Assembly (NCBI GenBank): GCA_002396885.1 | Contig: DGXY01000019.1 | Span: forward strand, 1-64,000 | Length of the DNA: 64,000 nucleotides | Source: Akkermansiaceae bacterium UBA5020 | GTDB lineage: Bacteria; Verrucomicrobiota; Verrucomicrobiia; Verrucomicrobiales; DEV007 | Direction of reading: 5' to 3' | Shown here: positions 16,241 to 24,226 of the stretch, piece after piece | Layout of the letters: the number at the start of each line of letters is the position of its first letter | Numbering within the stretch: position 1 is the first letter of the stretch | Made by a program: the position numbers and the translations under genes | Notes under the pieces: model-generated | The model's input: only the letters and a program-made list of their open reading frames with translations | What the model was told of the DNA's origin: nothing | Databases searched by the model: none

Positions 16241-16540
16241 TCACTCGACGAGGATCTTGGAGGCCACGAGGAATTTCTTCCCATCGCGTTCCTCGACCTT
16301 GCCGGTGACTTTGGCTTTGGCGGTGCCGGAGCAGACGTGCTCACTCGTCTTGCGATCGCCGCCCTCTTCGAGGAGGTAGACCGTATCGCCGACCTTGAGG
16401 GTGTCCTCGCAGGTCTCGGCGATCTTGAGCTTGCACTTGGCGCACGACATCTCCCCTTCGTAGGTTTTCTCCTCGGCCTGGGCGGAAGAGAGGCTGAAGG
16501 CGAAGGCGGCGGCGAAAAGGGAACCAATGATTTTTTTCAT
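16241..16540 (-). CDS. Small secreted protein with CxxC motif (DUF6370-like)
   Basis: Protein of 99 residues with a signal peptide (MKKIIGSLFAAAFAFSLSSAQA). The mature part begins EEKTYEGEMSCAKCKLKIAETC, with three Cys in a metal-binding-like spacing, and a further Cys in SEHVCSGTAKAKVTGKVEE. This pattern matches small exported proteins annotated DUF6370. A metal or redox role is plausible. A strong terminator follows the gene. Confidence 0.7.
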   Translation of the reverse strand: MKKIIGSLFAAAFAFSLSSAQAEEKTYEGEMSCAKCKLKIAETCEDTLKVGDTVYLLEEGGDRKTSEHVCSGTAKAKVTGKVEERDGKKFLVASKILVE

Positions 16541-16697
16541 GAGAATGGTTTTGTTAGGATAATCAGTTTTGGGATCAGATCAAAAACGGCCCTGGCGAAG
16601 ACCACCGTCCGGGCTTGATTCGCCGGGAGGGAGCGACTGGACCGTAAGAAGTCGCGCGCGTCCCCGGAAAAGACTCCGGATCGAATCGCCTGACCGA

Positions 16698-17102
16698 TCA
16701 ACAACGGAACACCCCGTAGAGAAGACGGGGCGGTGGCGATGCCACCATAAAAGAGGCGGAGACTCCGGAAGGCAACCATCGGACATTCCGTCCGTAGCGA
16801 CCGGGGCCGACGAGCGCGGTCTGGACGGGAATCGCCGGGAGCCAGTTTCGAAAGGGGGCCGTCGGAACGAAGACCTTGTCTGGCGAGACAACCCCAACCT
16901 CCACGGCACAAGGACACGGCATCCCGGGAGACTCCTCCTGCGCGGGCTTTTGCTCCACCGGAACGCCCTTGAGGCGCGCCTGACAACACGGTGGCAGCAT
17001 CGCCTCTTCCGCTTGCGAGTCGCCGGAGGGCGATGTAAAAGCGCAGCAGCAGACCGGGTTACCGATCAGCATGCTGAGGAATAGGGCAAAAAGAGCGCGC
17101 AT
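16698..17102 (-). CDS. Cys-rich secreted protein of unknown function
   Basis: Protein of 134 residues starting at ATG 17102 behind a good promoter. It has a signal peptide (MRALFALFLSMLIGNPVCCC) and Cys clusters CCC, PPCC and PCPC in the first 65 residues, followed by a Cys-poor Arg/Pro-containing tail with a single terminal Cys. It lies upstream of the other small CxxC protein on the same strand (157 nt apart), so the two may form one transcription unit. I recognise no characterised family. Confidence 0.6.
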   Translation of the reverse strand: MRALFALFLSMLIGNPVCCCAFTSPSGDSQAEEAMLPPCCQARLKGVPVEQKPAQEESPGMPCPCAVEVGVVSPDKVFVPTAPFRNWLPAIPVQTALVGPGRYGRNVRWLPSGVSASFMVASPPPRLLYGVFRC

Positions 17103-17124
17103 CGTCCGATTCGCTTGGTGCGTG

Positions 17125-17153
17125 CAGATACGAATTCGTTCAACCAAGTTCAA
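17125..17153 (-). promoter_or_regulatory. Promoter candidate of the Cys-rich secreted protein
   Basis: On the minus strand TTGAAC (17153-17148), a 17-nt spacer and TATCTG (17130-17125), with ATG 22 nt downstream. The spacer contains a second copy of TTGGTTGAAC-like sequence and GAATTC. Confidence 0.5.
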
Positions 17154-17295
17154 ACAAACGCTGCCGCGATGGCGTTACATCATGCGAGGCGGAGATTCAA
17201 CGCGTCCCCTACCCCCCTTTAAAGCGCCGGTGAATTGGTTTGAAAAGGTGGCCAAACACGAACAGTCTCCCCTTCAAGCAAAAATCCTCTTTTAC

Positions 17296-18024
17296 ATGAA
17301 CGATCTTTCTTCCACCACCGTCATCGTCACCGGAGGCTCGCGCGGCTTTGGCTCGGGCATCGCCGAAGCCTTCGTGAAAGCCGGCGCGCGCGTCTGGATC
17401 ACGGGCCGGAACGAAGCCCGTCTCCGCGAGACCGCCTCACGGATCGGAGCCCATCCCTTTGTCGCCGATATCGCCGACGGAGCATCTTGGGACCAGCTTT
17501 TCGAGACCGTCCTTGCCGCGACCGGCCGGATCGATGTGCTCGTCAACAACGCCGGCGAAGGCGTGCGCATCAGCCCGGCCGCGGAGCAGGATGACGACTC
17601 TGTCGCCCGATCGATCGCCAGCAATCTCACCGGAGCGATCCTTGGCTGCACCCGCGCCGCGCGGATCATGGAGAAGCAGGGCGACGGTTTCATCGTCAAC
17701 ATCGGCAGCGCCTGCTCGACTCATGCCTGGGCCGGCTGGGGCGTCTACTCGGCGGCAAAGGCGGGTCTGTTGATGTTCTCGCGATGCCTTCTCGCCGAAC
17801 TGCGCCCCCATGGAGTGCGGGTCACCTCGGTGCTGCCTTCGTGGGGCCAGACCGATTTCACCGAAGGGGCGAATCTCCCGCCCCGCGATCCCGCGGTGCT
17901 GGACCAATGCATCGCGCCCTCCGAAATCGGAGATCTCCTCGTGCAACTTGCGCGCCTCCCCTCCCATCTCGTCGCCGAAGAAGTGAAACTCTGGCCCATG
18001 GTCCAGCCGATCGGACAGCTATGA
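17296..18024 (+). CDS. Short-chain dehydrogenase/reductase
   Basis: Protein of 242 residues starting at ATG 17296. Classical SDR motifs: VTGGSRGFGSGIAEAF for the cofactor (residue 10), VNNAGEG (about 82), catalytic Ser in VNIGSACS and YSAAKAG with Tyr and Lys (about 151). ITGRNEARL after the second strand favours NADP. It overlaps the following FAD oxidoreductase start by 4 bp, suggesting they act on the same compound. Confidence 0.9.
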   Translation: MNDLSSTTVIVTGGSRGFGSGIAEAFVKAGARVWITGRNEARLRETASRIGAHPFVADIADGASWDQLFETVLAATGRIDVLVNNAGEGVRISPAAEQDDDSVARSIASNLTGAILGCTRAARIMEKQGDGFIVNIGSACSTHAWAGWGVYSAAKAGLLMFSRCLLAELRPHGVRVTSVLPSWGQTDFTEGANLPPRDPAVLDQCIAPSEIGDLLVQLARLPSHLVAEEVKLWPMVQPIGQL

Positions 18025-20171
18025 AGTGCCTCGCCCTTTCCCTCCTTCTTCCCCTCTCGCTCGCCCCCCTCCGCGCGGACACGATCGAGACCGATCTCCT
18101 CATCGTCGGCGCCGATGAATCGGGCTGCGCCGCGGCGGTGCAGGCGGCCAGGCTCGGAGTACAACGCATCGTCCTGATCAACGACCATGATTGGCTCGGT
18201 GGTCAATTTTGCATCCAGGGGATCGGCCCGATCGACGAATGGACCGTGGTCGAGGGAAAACGTGTGAACTTCCCCCGCAGCGGCACCTTTCTCGAGATCA
18301 TCGACCGCATCCGCGCCCACAACCGCCTCACCTACGGAGTCGCCACTCCGGGGAACAGTTGGTGCGGCACCGACACGATCGAACCCAAGGCCGCCGCACG
18401 GATCTTCGAGGAATGGCTCGCGCCGCACGTGAACTCCGGCGTCCTCCGGATCGAGCGGGGCTGGGACGTCGATACCATCGAGACGAAGGAAGGCCGCGTC
18501 ACCGGAGTCTCCTTCCTACCCTCCGTTTTCGCGAAGGGAGACCCTGACAAACGCCTTACGATACGCGCGAAACTGACGATCGACTCCTCGGATCTCGGCG
18601 ATGTCATCCAGCGGAGCGGTGCTGGCTACATGGCGGGACCTGATTTGCGTTCGCGCTTCGGCGAACCGGGGGCGCCGGAGACGCTCGACGAGCTCGGCCA
18701 CCAAGAAATGAATCCGCTGAGCTGGTGTCCTCTGCTCCGCGAGACCGGAAAAGACTCGATCATCCCGAAGCCGCCGCGCTACGACGAGCGCTCCTTCGAC
18801 AACTGGAGAAAGGCCCCGCCGTGGCGCGAGTGGGATGGCAGCGGAGGCATTTACAATCCGGCGGGATGGTGCATCTACACCCACCGCCGTATGGTCGATC
18901 GTCACCACTTCGGCTTCGCCCCGGGAACGGAGACGGTCATTCTCAACTGGCCCGCCCACGGATACCAGCTCGGCACCTTGCCGCAGCATGTCGTCGACGC
19001 TCTCGAAGCCAACGAATCCGGGGCCTCGCGCAAGAACCTCGTCGAGATGGGCCACGCCCAGCGTCACATCATCTACGAGGACGCGAAGCAGCGCGCCCTC
19101 GAGTTTGTCTACTACCTCCAGACCGCCGCGCACGACCGGGTCGGCGATTTCCCCCAGTCCTTCCGCTACATGGCGCTCGCCGACGACTACGGCACCGCCG
19201 ACAGGCTCCCGCCCAAACCTTATCTCCGCGAGGGACTCCGCCTCGAGGCCATCACCATCGTCACCGAGTTGGATGTGCGCACGGAATCACACGAGCCGAA
19301 GTGGGCCAAGACGACCTATCCCGACTCCGTCTTCGGGTGGCAGTTCAATCTCGATTTCCACCCGACACGGCGAAAGTTCGTCGACGACGATCCCACAAAA
19401 CCCTGGCAAGGACACCACCACGGATCGCGCGACTGGTCGACCGACACCGACCGCGCCACCTTTCCCCTGCGTGGGCTCGTGCCAGCGAAGATGGAGGGTT
19501 TGTTAGGGGCCTCGAAAAATCTCGGGGTCACCAGCATGGTGCAGTCGGCCCTGCGTCTCCACGGCCAGATGATGCATGTGGGCGCGGCCTCCGGCACCCT
19601 TGCCGCGATCGCCTTGCGCGAAGGCATTTCGCCACGCGAGATTGCGACGACTCCAGGCCGCGTCGCCGAGATACAGCGCATTCTCGTGCGCGGCGCGGGC
19701 GGCCCCGGCACCCTCCTCTGGCCCTGGCACGACCTCGATCCCGAAGACCGCTGGTTCGAAGCCGCCAATCTCCTGACCCTCGCGGGCATCTGGCAACCTG
19801 ATCCCGACAGTGTCTTTTTCGAACCCCGCCGTCCCGTGACCCGCGGCGAGCTCGCCGGAGCCCTCGTGCGCCTCCGCGAGACAATGGCCGGCGCCCCTGA
19901 CAAACCCACCCTGCCGAATGTGGCGCGCTTTTCCGACGTGCCACTCGACCACCCCGATCGCGAGGCGATTGAGACGATGCTGCTCTGGGGGAACTTCAGC
20001 GAGCAGAAGGAAACCTTCGCTCCTGATGGACAGGTCACTTGGGGCGACTTGCATCGCTGGCTCGCCGCGATGGGCGACCCTGGTTTCCCCAGCCTGATCG
20101 GCAAGGTCGAAGGCGGCGTCCTGACCCGCGCGGAATGCGTCGAGTATCTCTGGCGGGTGTGGACGAGGTGA
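18021..20171 (+). CDS. Secreted FAD-dependent oxidoreductase with SLH-like C-terminal domain
   Basis: Protein of 716 residues with a signal peptide (MKCLALSLLLPLSLAPLRA). The FAD motif is LLIVGADESGCAAAVQAARLG (trimmed, about residue 28), a variant of GxGxxG, followed by VLINDHDWLGGQFCIQGIG. The C-terminal catalytic-domain motifs GLLGASKNLGVTSMVQSALRLHGQ and MHVGAASGTLAAIAL are of the FAD_oxidored family. After about residue 600 the sequence changes to RRPVTRGELAGALVRL ... ARFSDVPLDHPDREAIETMLLWG ... FAPDGQVTWGDLHRWL, two S-layer-homology-like repeats. This suggests attachment to the cell surface. Confidence 0.85.
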   Translation: MKCLALSLLLPLSLAPLRADTIETDLLIVGADESGCAAAVQAARLGVQRIVLINDHDWLGGQFCIQGIGPIDEWTVVEGKRVNFPRSGTFLEIIDRIRAHNRLTYGVATPGNSWCGTDTIEPKAAARIFEEWLAPHVNSGVLRIERGWDVDTIETKEGRVTGVSFLPSVFAKGDPDKRLTIRAKLTIDSSDLGDVIQRSGAGYMAGPDLRSRFGEPGAPETLDELGHQEMNPLSWCPLLRETGKDSIIPKPPRYDERSFDNWRKAPPWREWDGSGGIYNPAGWCIYTHRRMVDRHHFGFAPGTETVILNWPAHGYQLGTLPQHVVDALEANESGASRKNLVEMGHAQRHIIYEDAKQRALEFVYYLQTAAHDRVGDFPQSFRYMALADDYGTADRLPPKPYLREGLRLEAITIVTELDVRTESHEPKWAKTTYPDSVFGWQFNLDFHPTRRKFVDDDPTKPWQGHHHGSRDWSTDTDRATFPLRGLVPAKMEGLLGASKNLGVTSMVQSALRLHGQMMHVGAASGTLAAIALREGISPREIATTPGRVAEIQRILVRGAGGPGTLLWPWHDLDPEDRWFEAANLLTLAGIWQPDPDSVFFEPRRPVTRGELAGALVRLRETMAGAPDKPTLPNVARFSDVPLDHPDREAIETMLLWGNFSEQKETFAPDGQVTWGDLHRWLAAMGDPGFPSLIGKVEGGVLTRAECVEYLWRVWTR

Positions 20172-20185
20172 ATCCTCGTTTCCCC

Positions 20186-20215
20186 TTGCCCATCGACCTC
20201 CCCGCCTCCTAGTTG
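20186..20215 (+). promoter_or_regulatory. Promoter candidate of the PhnA-like gene, leaderless geometry
   Basis: TTGCCC (20186-20191), 18-nt spacer, TAGTTG (20210-20215), then five nt to ATG 20221. Spacing to the start codon implies little or no 5' leader. Confidence 0.35.
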
Positions 20216-20220
20216 ACCTC

Positions 20221-20553
20221 ATGAGTGCCCCCGTTTGCCCGATGTGTGAAATGAACGAGATCCTCACTCTCGAGGATCATCATGAATGCCTGACGTGCGG
20301 TCACGAGTGGCCCATCGCGGAGGCGGCGGACGGACCTCGCGTGGTGAAGGACGCCTACGGCAATGTCCTCGCCGATGGCGACGTCGTCGCGATGATCAAG
20401 GACCTCAAACTCCAGGGCAGCTCGCAGGTCCTGAAGTCGGGCACGAAGTCGAAGCCGATCCGCCTCGTCGATGGCGATCACGAGATCTCCTGCAAGATGG
20501 ACGGCATCTCCATCGGACTGAAGGCCCAATTCGTGAAGAAGGTGACCGCGTAA
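20221..20553 (+). CDS. yjdM: Zinc-ribbon protein of the PhnA/YjdM family
   Basis: Protein of 110 residues. The N-terminal zinc ribbon has CPMCEMNEILT and HECLTCGHEW (two CxxC pairs), followed by the conserved PhnA body VVKDAYGNVLADGDVVAMIKDL and GTKSKPIRLVDGDHEISCKMDG. The family was named for alkylphosphonate uptake, but the link is weak and its function is unknown. It stands alone between two unrelated genes. Confidence 0.9.
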   Translation: MSAPVCPMCEMNEILTLEDHHECLTCGHEWPIAEAADGPRVVKDAYGNVLADGDVVAMIKDLKLQGSSQVLKSGTKSKPIRLVDGDHEISCKMDGISIGLKAQFVKKVTA

Positions 20554-20596
20554 CGTTTCACCATCGCGCGGCATCGGATTCAGCCCCTCTATCCCG

Positions 20597-21223
20597 ATGT
20601 ATTCTCCCGAAGCATTCAAGATCGAGGATCGAGCGACCTTGCATGGCTTCCTGCGCCAACACCATTTCGCGACACTCGTCACGCAACAAGACGGAGGTTT
20701 GCAGGCCACCCACGTGCCCTTGGTGCTGAAGGAGGAAGTCGGCGAACAAGGAGTCCTGCAAGGCCACCTCGCCCGGGCGAATCCCCAATGGCGCGACTTT
20801 GCCCCTGACAAGGAAGTCCTCGTGATCTTCACCGGCCCGCACGCCTACGTCTCACCGTCCTGGTATCAGACCTCACCGGCGGTGCCGACGTGGAATTACA
20901 CCGCCGTTCACGTCTACGGACTCCCCCGCCTCGTCGAGGATCCGGGGGAATTCGCGGCGATGCTGCACGAGCTCGTCGAAATCCACGAACGGGATCGGCC
21001 GGACCGGTGGTCGGGCGAAATGCCGGAAGACTTCCGCGACCGTCTCATGAAAGGGATCGTCGGATTCGAAATCGCGATCACGCGGATCGAGGGCAAGTTC
21101 AAACTAAGCCAGAATCGTCCCGAGGACGCGCCCGGCGTCATCGAAGGCCTTTCGCAAAGCCCGCATCCGGGAGACCAAGAACTTGCCGAGCTGATGCGCC
21201 GGCACTTGACGGACGCGCCTTGA
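20597..21223 (+). CDS. PaiB-type FMN-binding protein
   Basis: Protein of 208 residues. MYSPEAFKIEDRATLHGFLRQHHFATLVTQ, ATHVPLVL, GPHAYVSPSWY (about residue 82) and WNYTAVHVYG (about 99) are PaiB signatures, and FKLSQNRPEDAPGVIEGL near the end is also conserved. The fold is a split-barrel flavin-binding domain. In Bacillus subtilis PaiB affects protease and sporulation gene expression; an enzyme role is equally possible. No DNA-binding helix-turn-helix is visible. Confidence 0.9.
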   Translation: MYSPEAFKIEDRATLHGFLRQHHFATLVTQQDGGLQATHVPLVLKEEVGEQGVLQGHLARANPQWRDFAPDKEVLVIFTGPHAYVSPSWYQTSPAVPTWNYTAVHVYGLPRLVEDPGEFAAMLHELVEIHERDRPDRWSGEMPEDFRDRLMKGIVGFEIAITRIEGKFKLSQNRPEDAPGVIEGLSQSPHPGDQELAELMRRHLTDAP

Positions 21224-21281
21224 TCCGCACGTCCCCCACCGGTCCGCCGATGCGTTATTGTCAGGTCCCGGCTCTTCCTTC

Positions 21282-22766
21282 ATGCTGGCTGACATGAAAG
21301 AGGAAAAACCCGGTATCAAGGCCATCTGGCCGTCGCTCGTTGCGGTCGTGCTGGTGACGGGATGTTTTCTCCTCTATCGCCTAGCTGTCACGCCCGCCGC
21401 GGACGGAACGCTCCGCATCGCCTTCTTTCTCGCGGACGCGACACCGCCGCTCGGCAGTCCCGTGGCTTACGCGGCGGCGCGGAAAATCGAGGATCCCCTG
21501 AACGCGCGCGGCATCGTGCTGCTCGGTGCGGGAAAACCCATCGTGCTCTGCGCGGTCGATTGGATCGGCATCTCGAACGAAGGCCACGACGCCTGGCGCG
21601 AGGCCCTCGCCGTCGCGGCCGGCACGACCCCGGACCGCGTCGCCGTGCATGCCCTGCATCAACACGACGGTCCCCGCTGCGACTTCGGGGCCGAGGCCCT
21701 CCTCGAGCCGCTCGGACTCGGTGGCAAACGTCAGGATTCCGCCTTTTTGCGCGAGACCATTTCACGGACCGCGGAGTCGCTGAAAACCTCGCTCACCTCG
21801 GCCCGCCCTGCGACCCATCTCGGAGTCGGCCGTGCCACGGTTGAAAAGATCGCCTCGAACCGCCGTATCCTCGGTCCCGATGGTAGGGTCGCGATCGCTC
21901 GCTCGAGCTCTTACCGCATCCCCGAGCCGCTCCTCTCGCGCCTCGTCGAGACCGCTCGCAGCCAGGGCTACGAGCTGAGCGCCACCCGCGTCGAGGAAGC
22001 CCTCGCCGCACCCGAGGGCGTGATCGATCCCGAGGTGAAAATGGTGACCTTTTACGAAGGCGAATCCCCCATCGTCTCGCTCAGCTACTACGCGACCCAT
22101 CCCCAAAGCCATTTCGGACTCGGCGATGTCACAAGCGAATTCGTCGGGCTCGCCCGGGCCGAACTCGAGCGCGCGCGCGACGGCATTCCCCTCATCCATT
22201 TCACCGGCGGCGGCGGCAACGTCGCGGCGGGAAAATACAACGACGGCACGCCCGAGTCCCGCCTCCGTCTCACTGAGCGCATGAGCGATGGCCTCCGCCG
22301 CGCCTGGGAGTCGACCGAACGCCAGCCGATCGACTCCGCATCGGTCGCATGGCGCGTGGTGCCGGTCACCCTGCCGCTCGCTCCCCATCTCGATGCCGCG
22401 AAATTGAGGGCCACCCTCAAAGACACCTCGCTGCCCGAGTCGAACCGGCTCGCCGCGGCCGGAAAACTGGCCTACGTCGAGCGGGCCCTCGCGGGACATC
22501 GCCTCGACCTGACCTGTCTGAAGCTGGGCCGGACCCATCTCCTCCACCTGCCCGGAGAGCTCTTCGTCGAATACCAGTTGGCCGCGCAGGAAATGAAGAG
22601 CGATGGCTTCGTCTCTCTTGCCGCCTACGGAGACGGCGGCCCCGGTTACATCGGCACGGAGATCTCCTATGCTGAAGGCGGCTACGAGACCCAGCCCAGC
22701 TCGACCAATGTCGCACCGGAGGTGGAAGGCGTCTTGCTAGAGGCGATCGGGCAATTGCTGAAATGA
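21282..22766 (+). CDS. Neutral/alkaline ceramidase-like exported protein
   Basis: About 494 residues starting at ATG 21282 (ATG 21294 is also possible). One N-terminal membrane segment (IWPSLVAVVLVTGCFLLYRL) is a signal anchor. The mature part reads LRIAFFLADATPPLGSPV, VDWIGISNEGHD, AVHALHQHDGPRCD (His-rich metal motif, about residue 117), LSYYATHPQSHFG, FTGGGGNVAAGKYND and LPGELFVEYQ. These elements occur in the ceramidase-like family that is frequent in Verrucomicrobiota. The substrate may be an amide-linked lipid or glycan. A second member lies at 47065-48408. Confidence 0.72.
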   Translation: MLADMKEEKPGIKAIWPSLVAVVLVTGCFLLYRLAVTPAADGTLRIAFFLADATPPLGSPVAYAAARKIEDPLNARGIVLLGAGKPIVLCAVDWIGISNEGHDAWREALAVAAGTTPDRVAVHALHQHDGPRCDFGAEALLEPLGLGGKRQDSAFLRETISRTAESLKTSLTSARPATHLGVGRATVEKIASNRRILGPDGRVAIARSSSYRIPEPLLSRLVETARSQGYELSATRVEEALAAPEGVIDPEVKMVTFYEGESPIVSLSYYATHPQSHFGLGDVTSEFVGLARAELERARDGIPLIHFTGGGGNVAAGKYNDGTPESRLRLTERMSDGLRRAWESTERQPIDSASVAWRVVPVTLPLAPHLDAAKLRATLKDTSLPESNRLAAAGKLAYVERALAGHRLDLTCLKLGRTHLLHLPGELFVEYQLAAQEMKSDGFVSLAAYGDGGPGYIGTEISYAEGGYETQPSSTNVAPEVEGVLLEAIGQLLK

Positions 22767-22810
22767 GGTTCCCGCCTTAGCCTGACAAAACACCCAGGCA
22801 TTCACTTTCC

Positions 22811-22954
22811 ATGAACCCTGCCGCCTATCAGACCGAACCCTCTTTGACTCCAAGGGAGTTCACCAACCCGCTCGTGCGCTCGACCCTCGCGGAACGAAGG
22901 CGGTCGATTCTTACCAAAAGATCGGCACGGTCCGGCACGAGTCGTGTTGAGTGA
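22811..22954 (+). CDS. 47-residue ORF, doubtful
   Basis: ATG 22811 opens a 47-residue frame rich in Arg, Ser and Thr (for example LVRSTLAERRRSILTKRSAR). No domain is recognised and no ribosome binding site is visible. It could be the end of a decayed gene. Kept only because it precedes the inverted-repeat element directly. Confidence 0.15.
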   Translation: MNPAAYQTEPSLTPREFTNPLVRSTLAERRRSILTKRSARSGTSRVE

Positions 22955-22967
22955 GTGGGTGAAATGA

Positions 22968-23193
22968 GAGGGCGGCCTACGGAACACGCAGAAAACACGG
23001 AATAGGAAAAGTGTTTATGACACGGAGTGAAAATGTGAAGGTAAGTTTTATTCCGGGCCCTCTTAGAGATTGGGGGCCTAGGGCATCTATCTCGGTCATC
23101 CCTCCTTCCGTGTTTTCTGCGTATTTTGATGCCTGGGGCATCTATCTCGGTCATCCCTACTTCCGTGTTTTCTGCGTATTCCGTAGGCCGCCT
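22968..23193. repeat. MITE-like element with 38-bp terminal inverted repeats
   Basis: The arm 22968-23006 (GGCCTACGGAACACGCAGAA and following) is inverted at 23156-23193 with three or four mismatches. The interior contains an extra copy of the right-arm core (TTCCGTGTTTTCTGCGTATT at 23106-23125) following the repeated GCATCTATCTCGGTCATCCC. No transposase is encoded inside. Confidence 0.65.
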
Positions 23194-23286
23194 CATCTTC
23201 GCTCGATTGTAGGCCGCCTCATCTTCGCTCGATTGTAGGCCACCTTTTCTTCGCTCGATTGTAGGCCGCCTCTTCTTCGCTCGATG
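23183..23286. repeat. 26-bp tandem repeat, four units
   Basis: Units at 23183-23208, 23209-23234, 23235-23260 and 23261-23286. The unit begins GTAGGCCGCCTC and ends CTTCGCTCGATT. Units 1 and 2 are identical, units 3 and 4 differ at two to four positions. The array begins inside the right arm of the inverted-repeat element. Confidence 0.85.
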
Positions 23287-23364
23287 GCAGACCGTCCATC
23301 GCGAAGTAACTTTTCACCGCAAGAATCGGGTGGCTCGTCGCGCGTCGCCGCCTACACTCCCGGT

Positions 23365-24186
23365 ATGAATTCCTACGCCCGCATGGAGAGCATCCTCCGC
23401 TGGCTCGACGAGCATGCCACGTCGCAGCCGACCCTTGCCGAGATGGCGGCGGTGGCCGGATTGGGCGAATCCCATTTTCATCACGAGTTCGTCCGCTGGA
23501 CCGGGGTGACACCGAAGAACTTCGTGCAATGCCTCACCCTCGCTGATGCGAAAGAGCGGCTCGTTCGCGGCGAGGCGGTGCTCGAGACCTCGACCGAGGT
23601 GGGTTTGTCAGGGCCGGGAAGGCTCCACGATCTTTGCGTCTCGCTCGAGGCGGCGACACCGGGCGAAATCAAATCGGGCGGGGCCGGACTGACGATTCAC
23701 TGGGGTCTCGCGGAGTCGCCGTTCGGCCCGTTTCTTCTAGCCGAAACGGCGCAAGGGATCTGCCGGCTTTCGTTCCTCGAGGAAGAAATGGTCCCCGCCG
23801 ATCTCGAATCCGAATGGCCCCGTGCCACCTGGGTCCGCGATGATCAGCTCGCCGCCGGTCGTCTCCACGCCCTTTTCCAAGGCTCACCCGAACCGGCCAC
23901 CTTGCGAGCCTGGGTGCGCGGCTCGGCCTTCCAGATCCAGGTGTGGCGCGCGCTCCTCGAGATCCCGAACGGCGCACTCTCGACCTACGGCCGCCTCGCT
24001 ACCGCGATCGGGAGTCCAGGCGCGGCGCGGGCCGTGGGCACGGCGGTCGGGTCGAATCCCGTCGCTTTTCTTATTCCCTGCCACCGCGTCATCCGCGAGA
24101 CAGGTGCGATCTCCGGCTACCGCTGGGGCGTGGGGAGAAAACGCGCGCTGCTGGCTTGGGAGGGTGCGGTGATCGGTAAACGGTAA
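23365..24186 (+). CDS. AraC-type HTH plus methylated-DNA-protein cysteine methyltransferase
   Basis: Protein of 273 residues starting at ATG 23365; TACACT lies 6 nt before it, as in other leaderless candidates. Residues 1-90 are an AraC-type DNA-binding domain (QPTLAEMAAVAGLGESHFHHEFVRWTG). Residues 105-270 are the MGMT domain, with FQIQVWRALLEIPNGALSTYG and the active site PCHRVI (Cys acceptor). This equals Ada without its N-terminal zinc domain. It repairs O6-alkylguanine by taking the alkyl group onto Cys and may act as a regulator. Its stop codon lies within a heptamer repeat. Confidence 0.9.
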   Translation: MNSYARMESILRWLDEHATSQPTLAEMAAVAGLGESHFHHEFVRWTGVTPKNFVQCLTLADAKERLVRGEAVLETSTEVGLSGPGRLHDLCVSLEAATPGEIKSGGAGLTIHWGLAESPFGPFLLAETAQGICRLSFLEEEMVPADLESEWPRATWVRDDQLAAGRLHALFQGSPEPATLRAWVRGSAFQIQVWRALLEIPNGALSTYGRLATAIGSPGAARAVGTAVGSNPVAFLIPCHRVIRETGAISGYRWGVGRKRALLAWEGAVIGKR

Positions 24187-24216
24187 ACAGTGATCAGTGA
24201 TCAGTGATCAGTGATC
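24174..24216. repeat. Heptanucleotide tandem repeat at the 3' end of the MGMT gene
   Basis: Two units CGGTAAA (24174-24187) followed by four units CAGTGAT and one extra C (24188-24216). Phase 7 is kept across both unit types. The TAA stop of the upstream gene is part of the second unit. Confidence 0.9.
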
Positions 24217-24226
24217 GAAGGTTGAT

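Larger units (their letters stand above)
22767..23364. other. Repeat-rich gap of about 600 bp without a convincing gene
   Basis: Between the ceramidase-like gene and the methyltransferase. It holds a CCTGACAAA motif (22781), a short doubtful ORF, a 38-bp inverted repeat pair, a direct repeat of GCATCTATCTCGGTCATCCC (23078-23157), and a 26-bp tandem array. The base composition is more AT-rich than the surrounding genes. Confidence 0.7.

Noticed and set aside
22828..23196. 122-codon minus-strand ORF in the gap (with a piece reading EYAENTE)
   Set aside because: It reads through both arms of the inverted-repeat element and has no start context or domain; the peptide pieces come from the repeats.
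23183..23286. Possible CRISPR array
   Set aside because: The 26-bp units follow each other without spacers, and no cas gene is seen; it is a simple tandem repeat.
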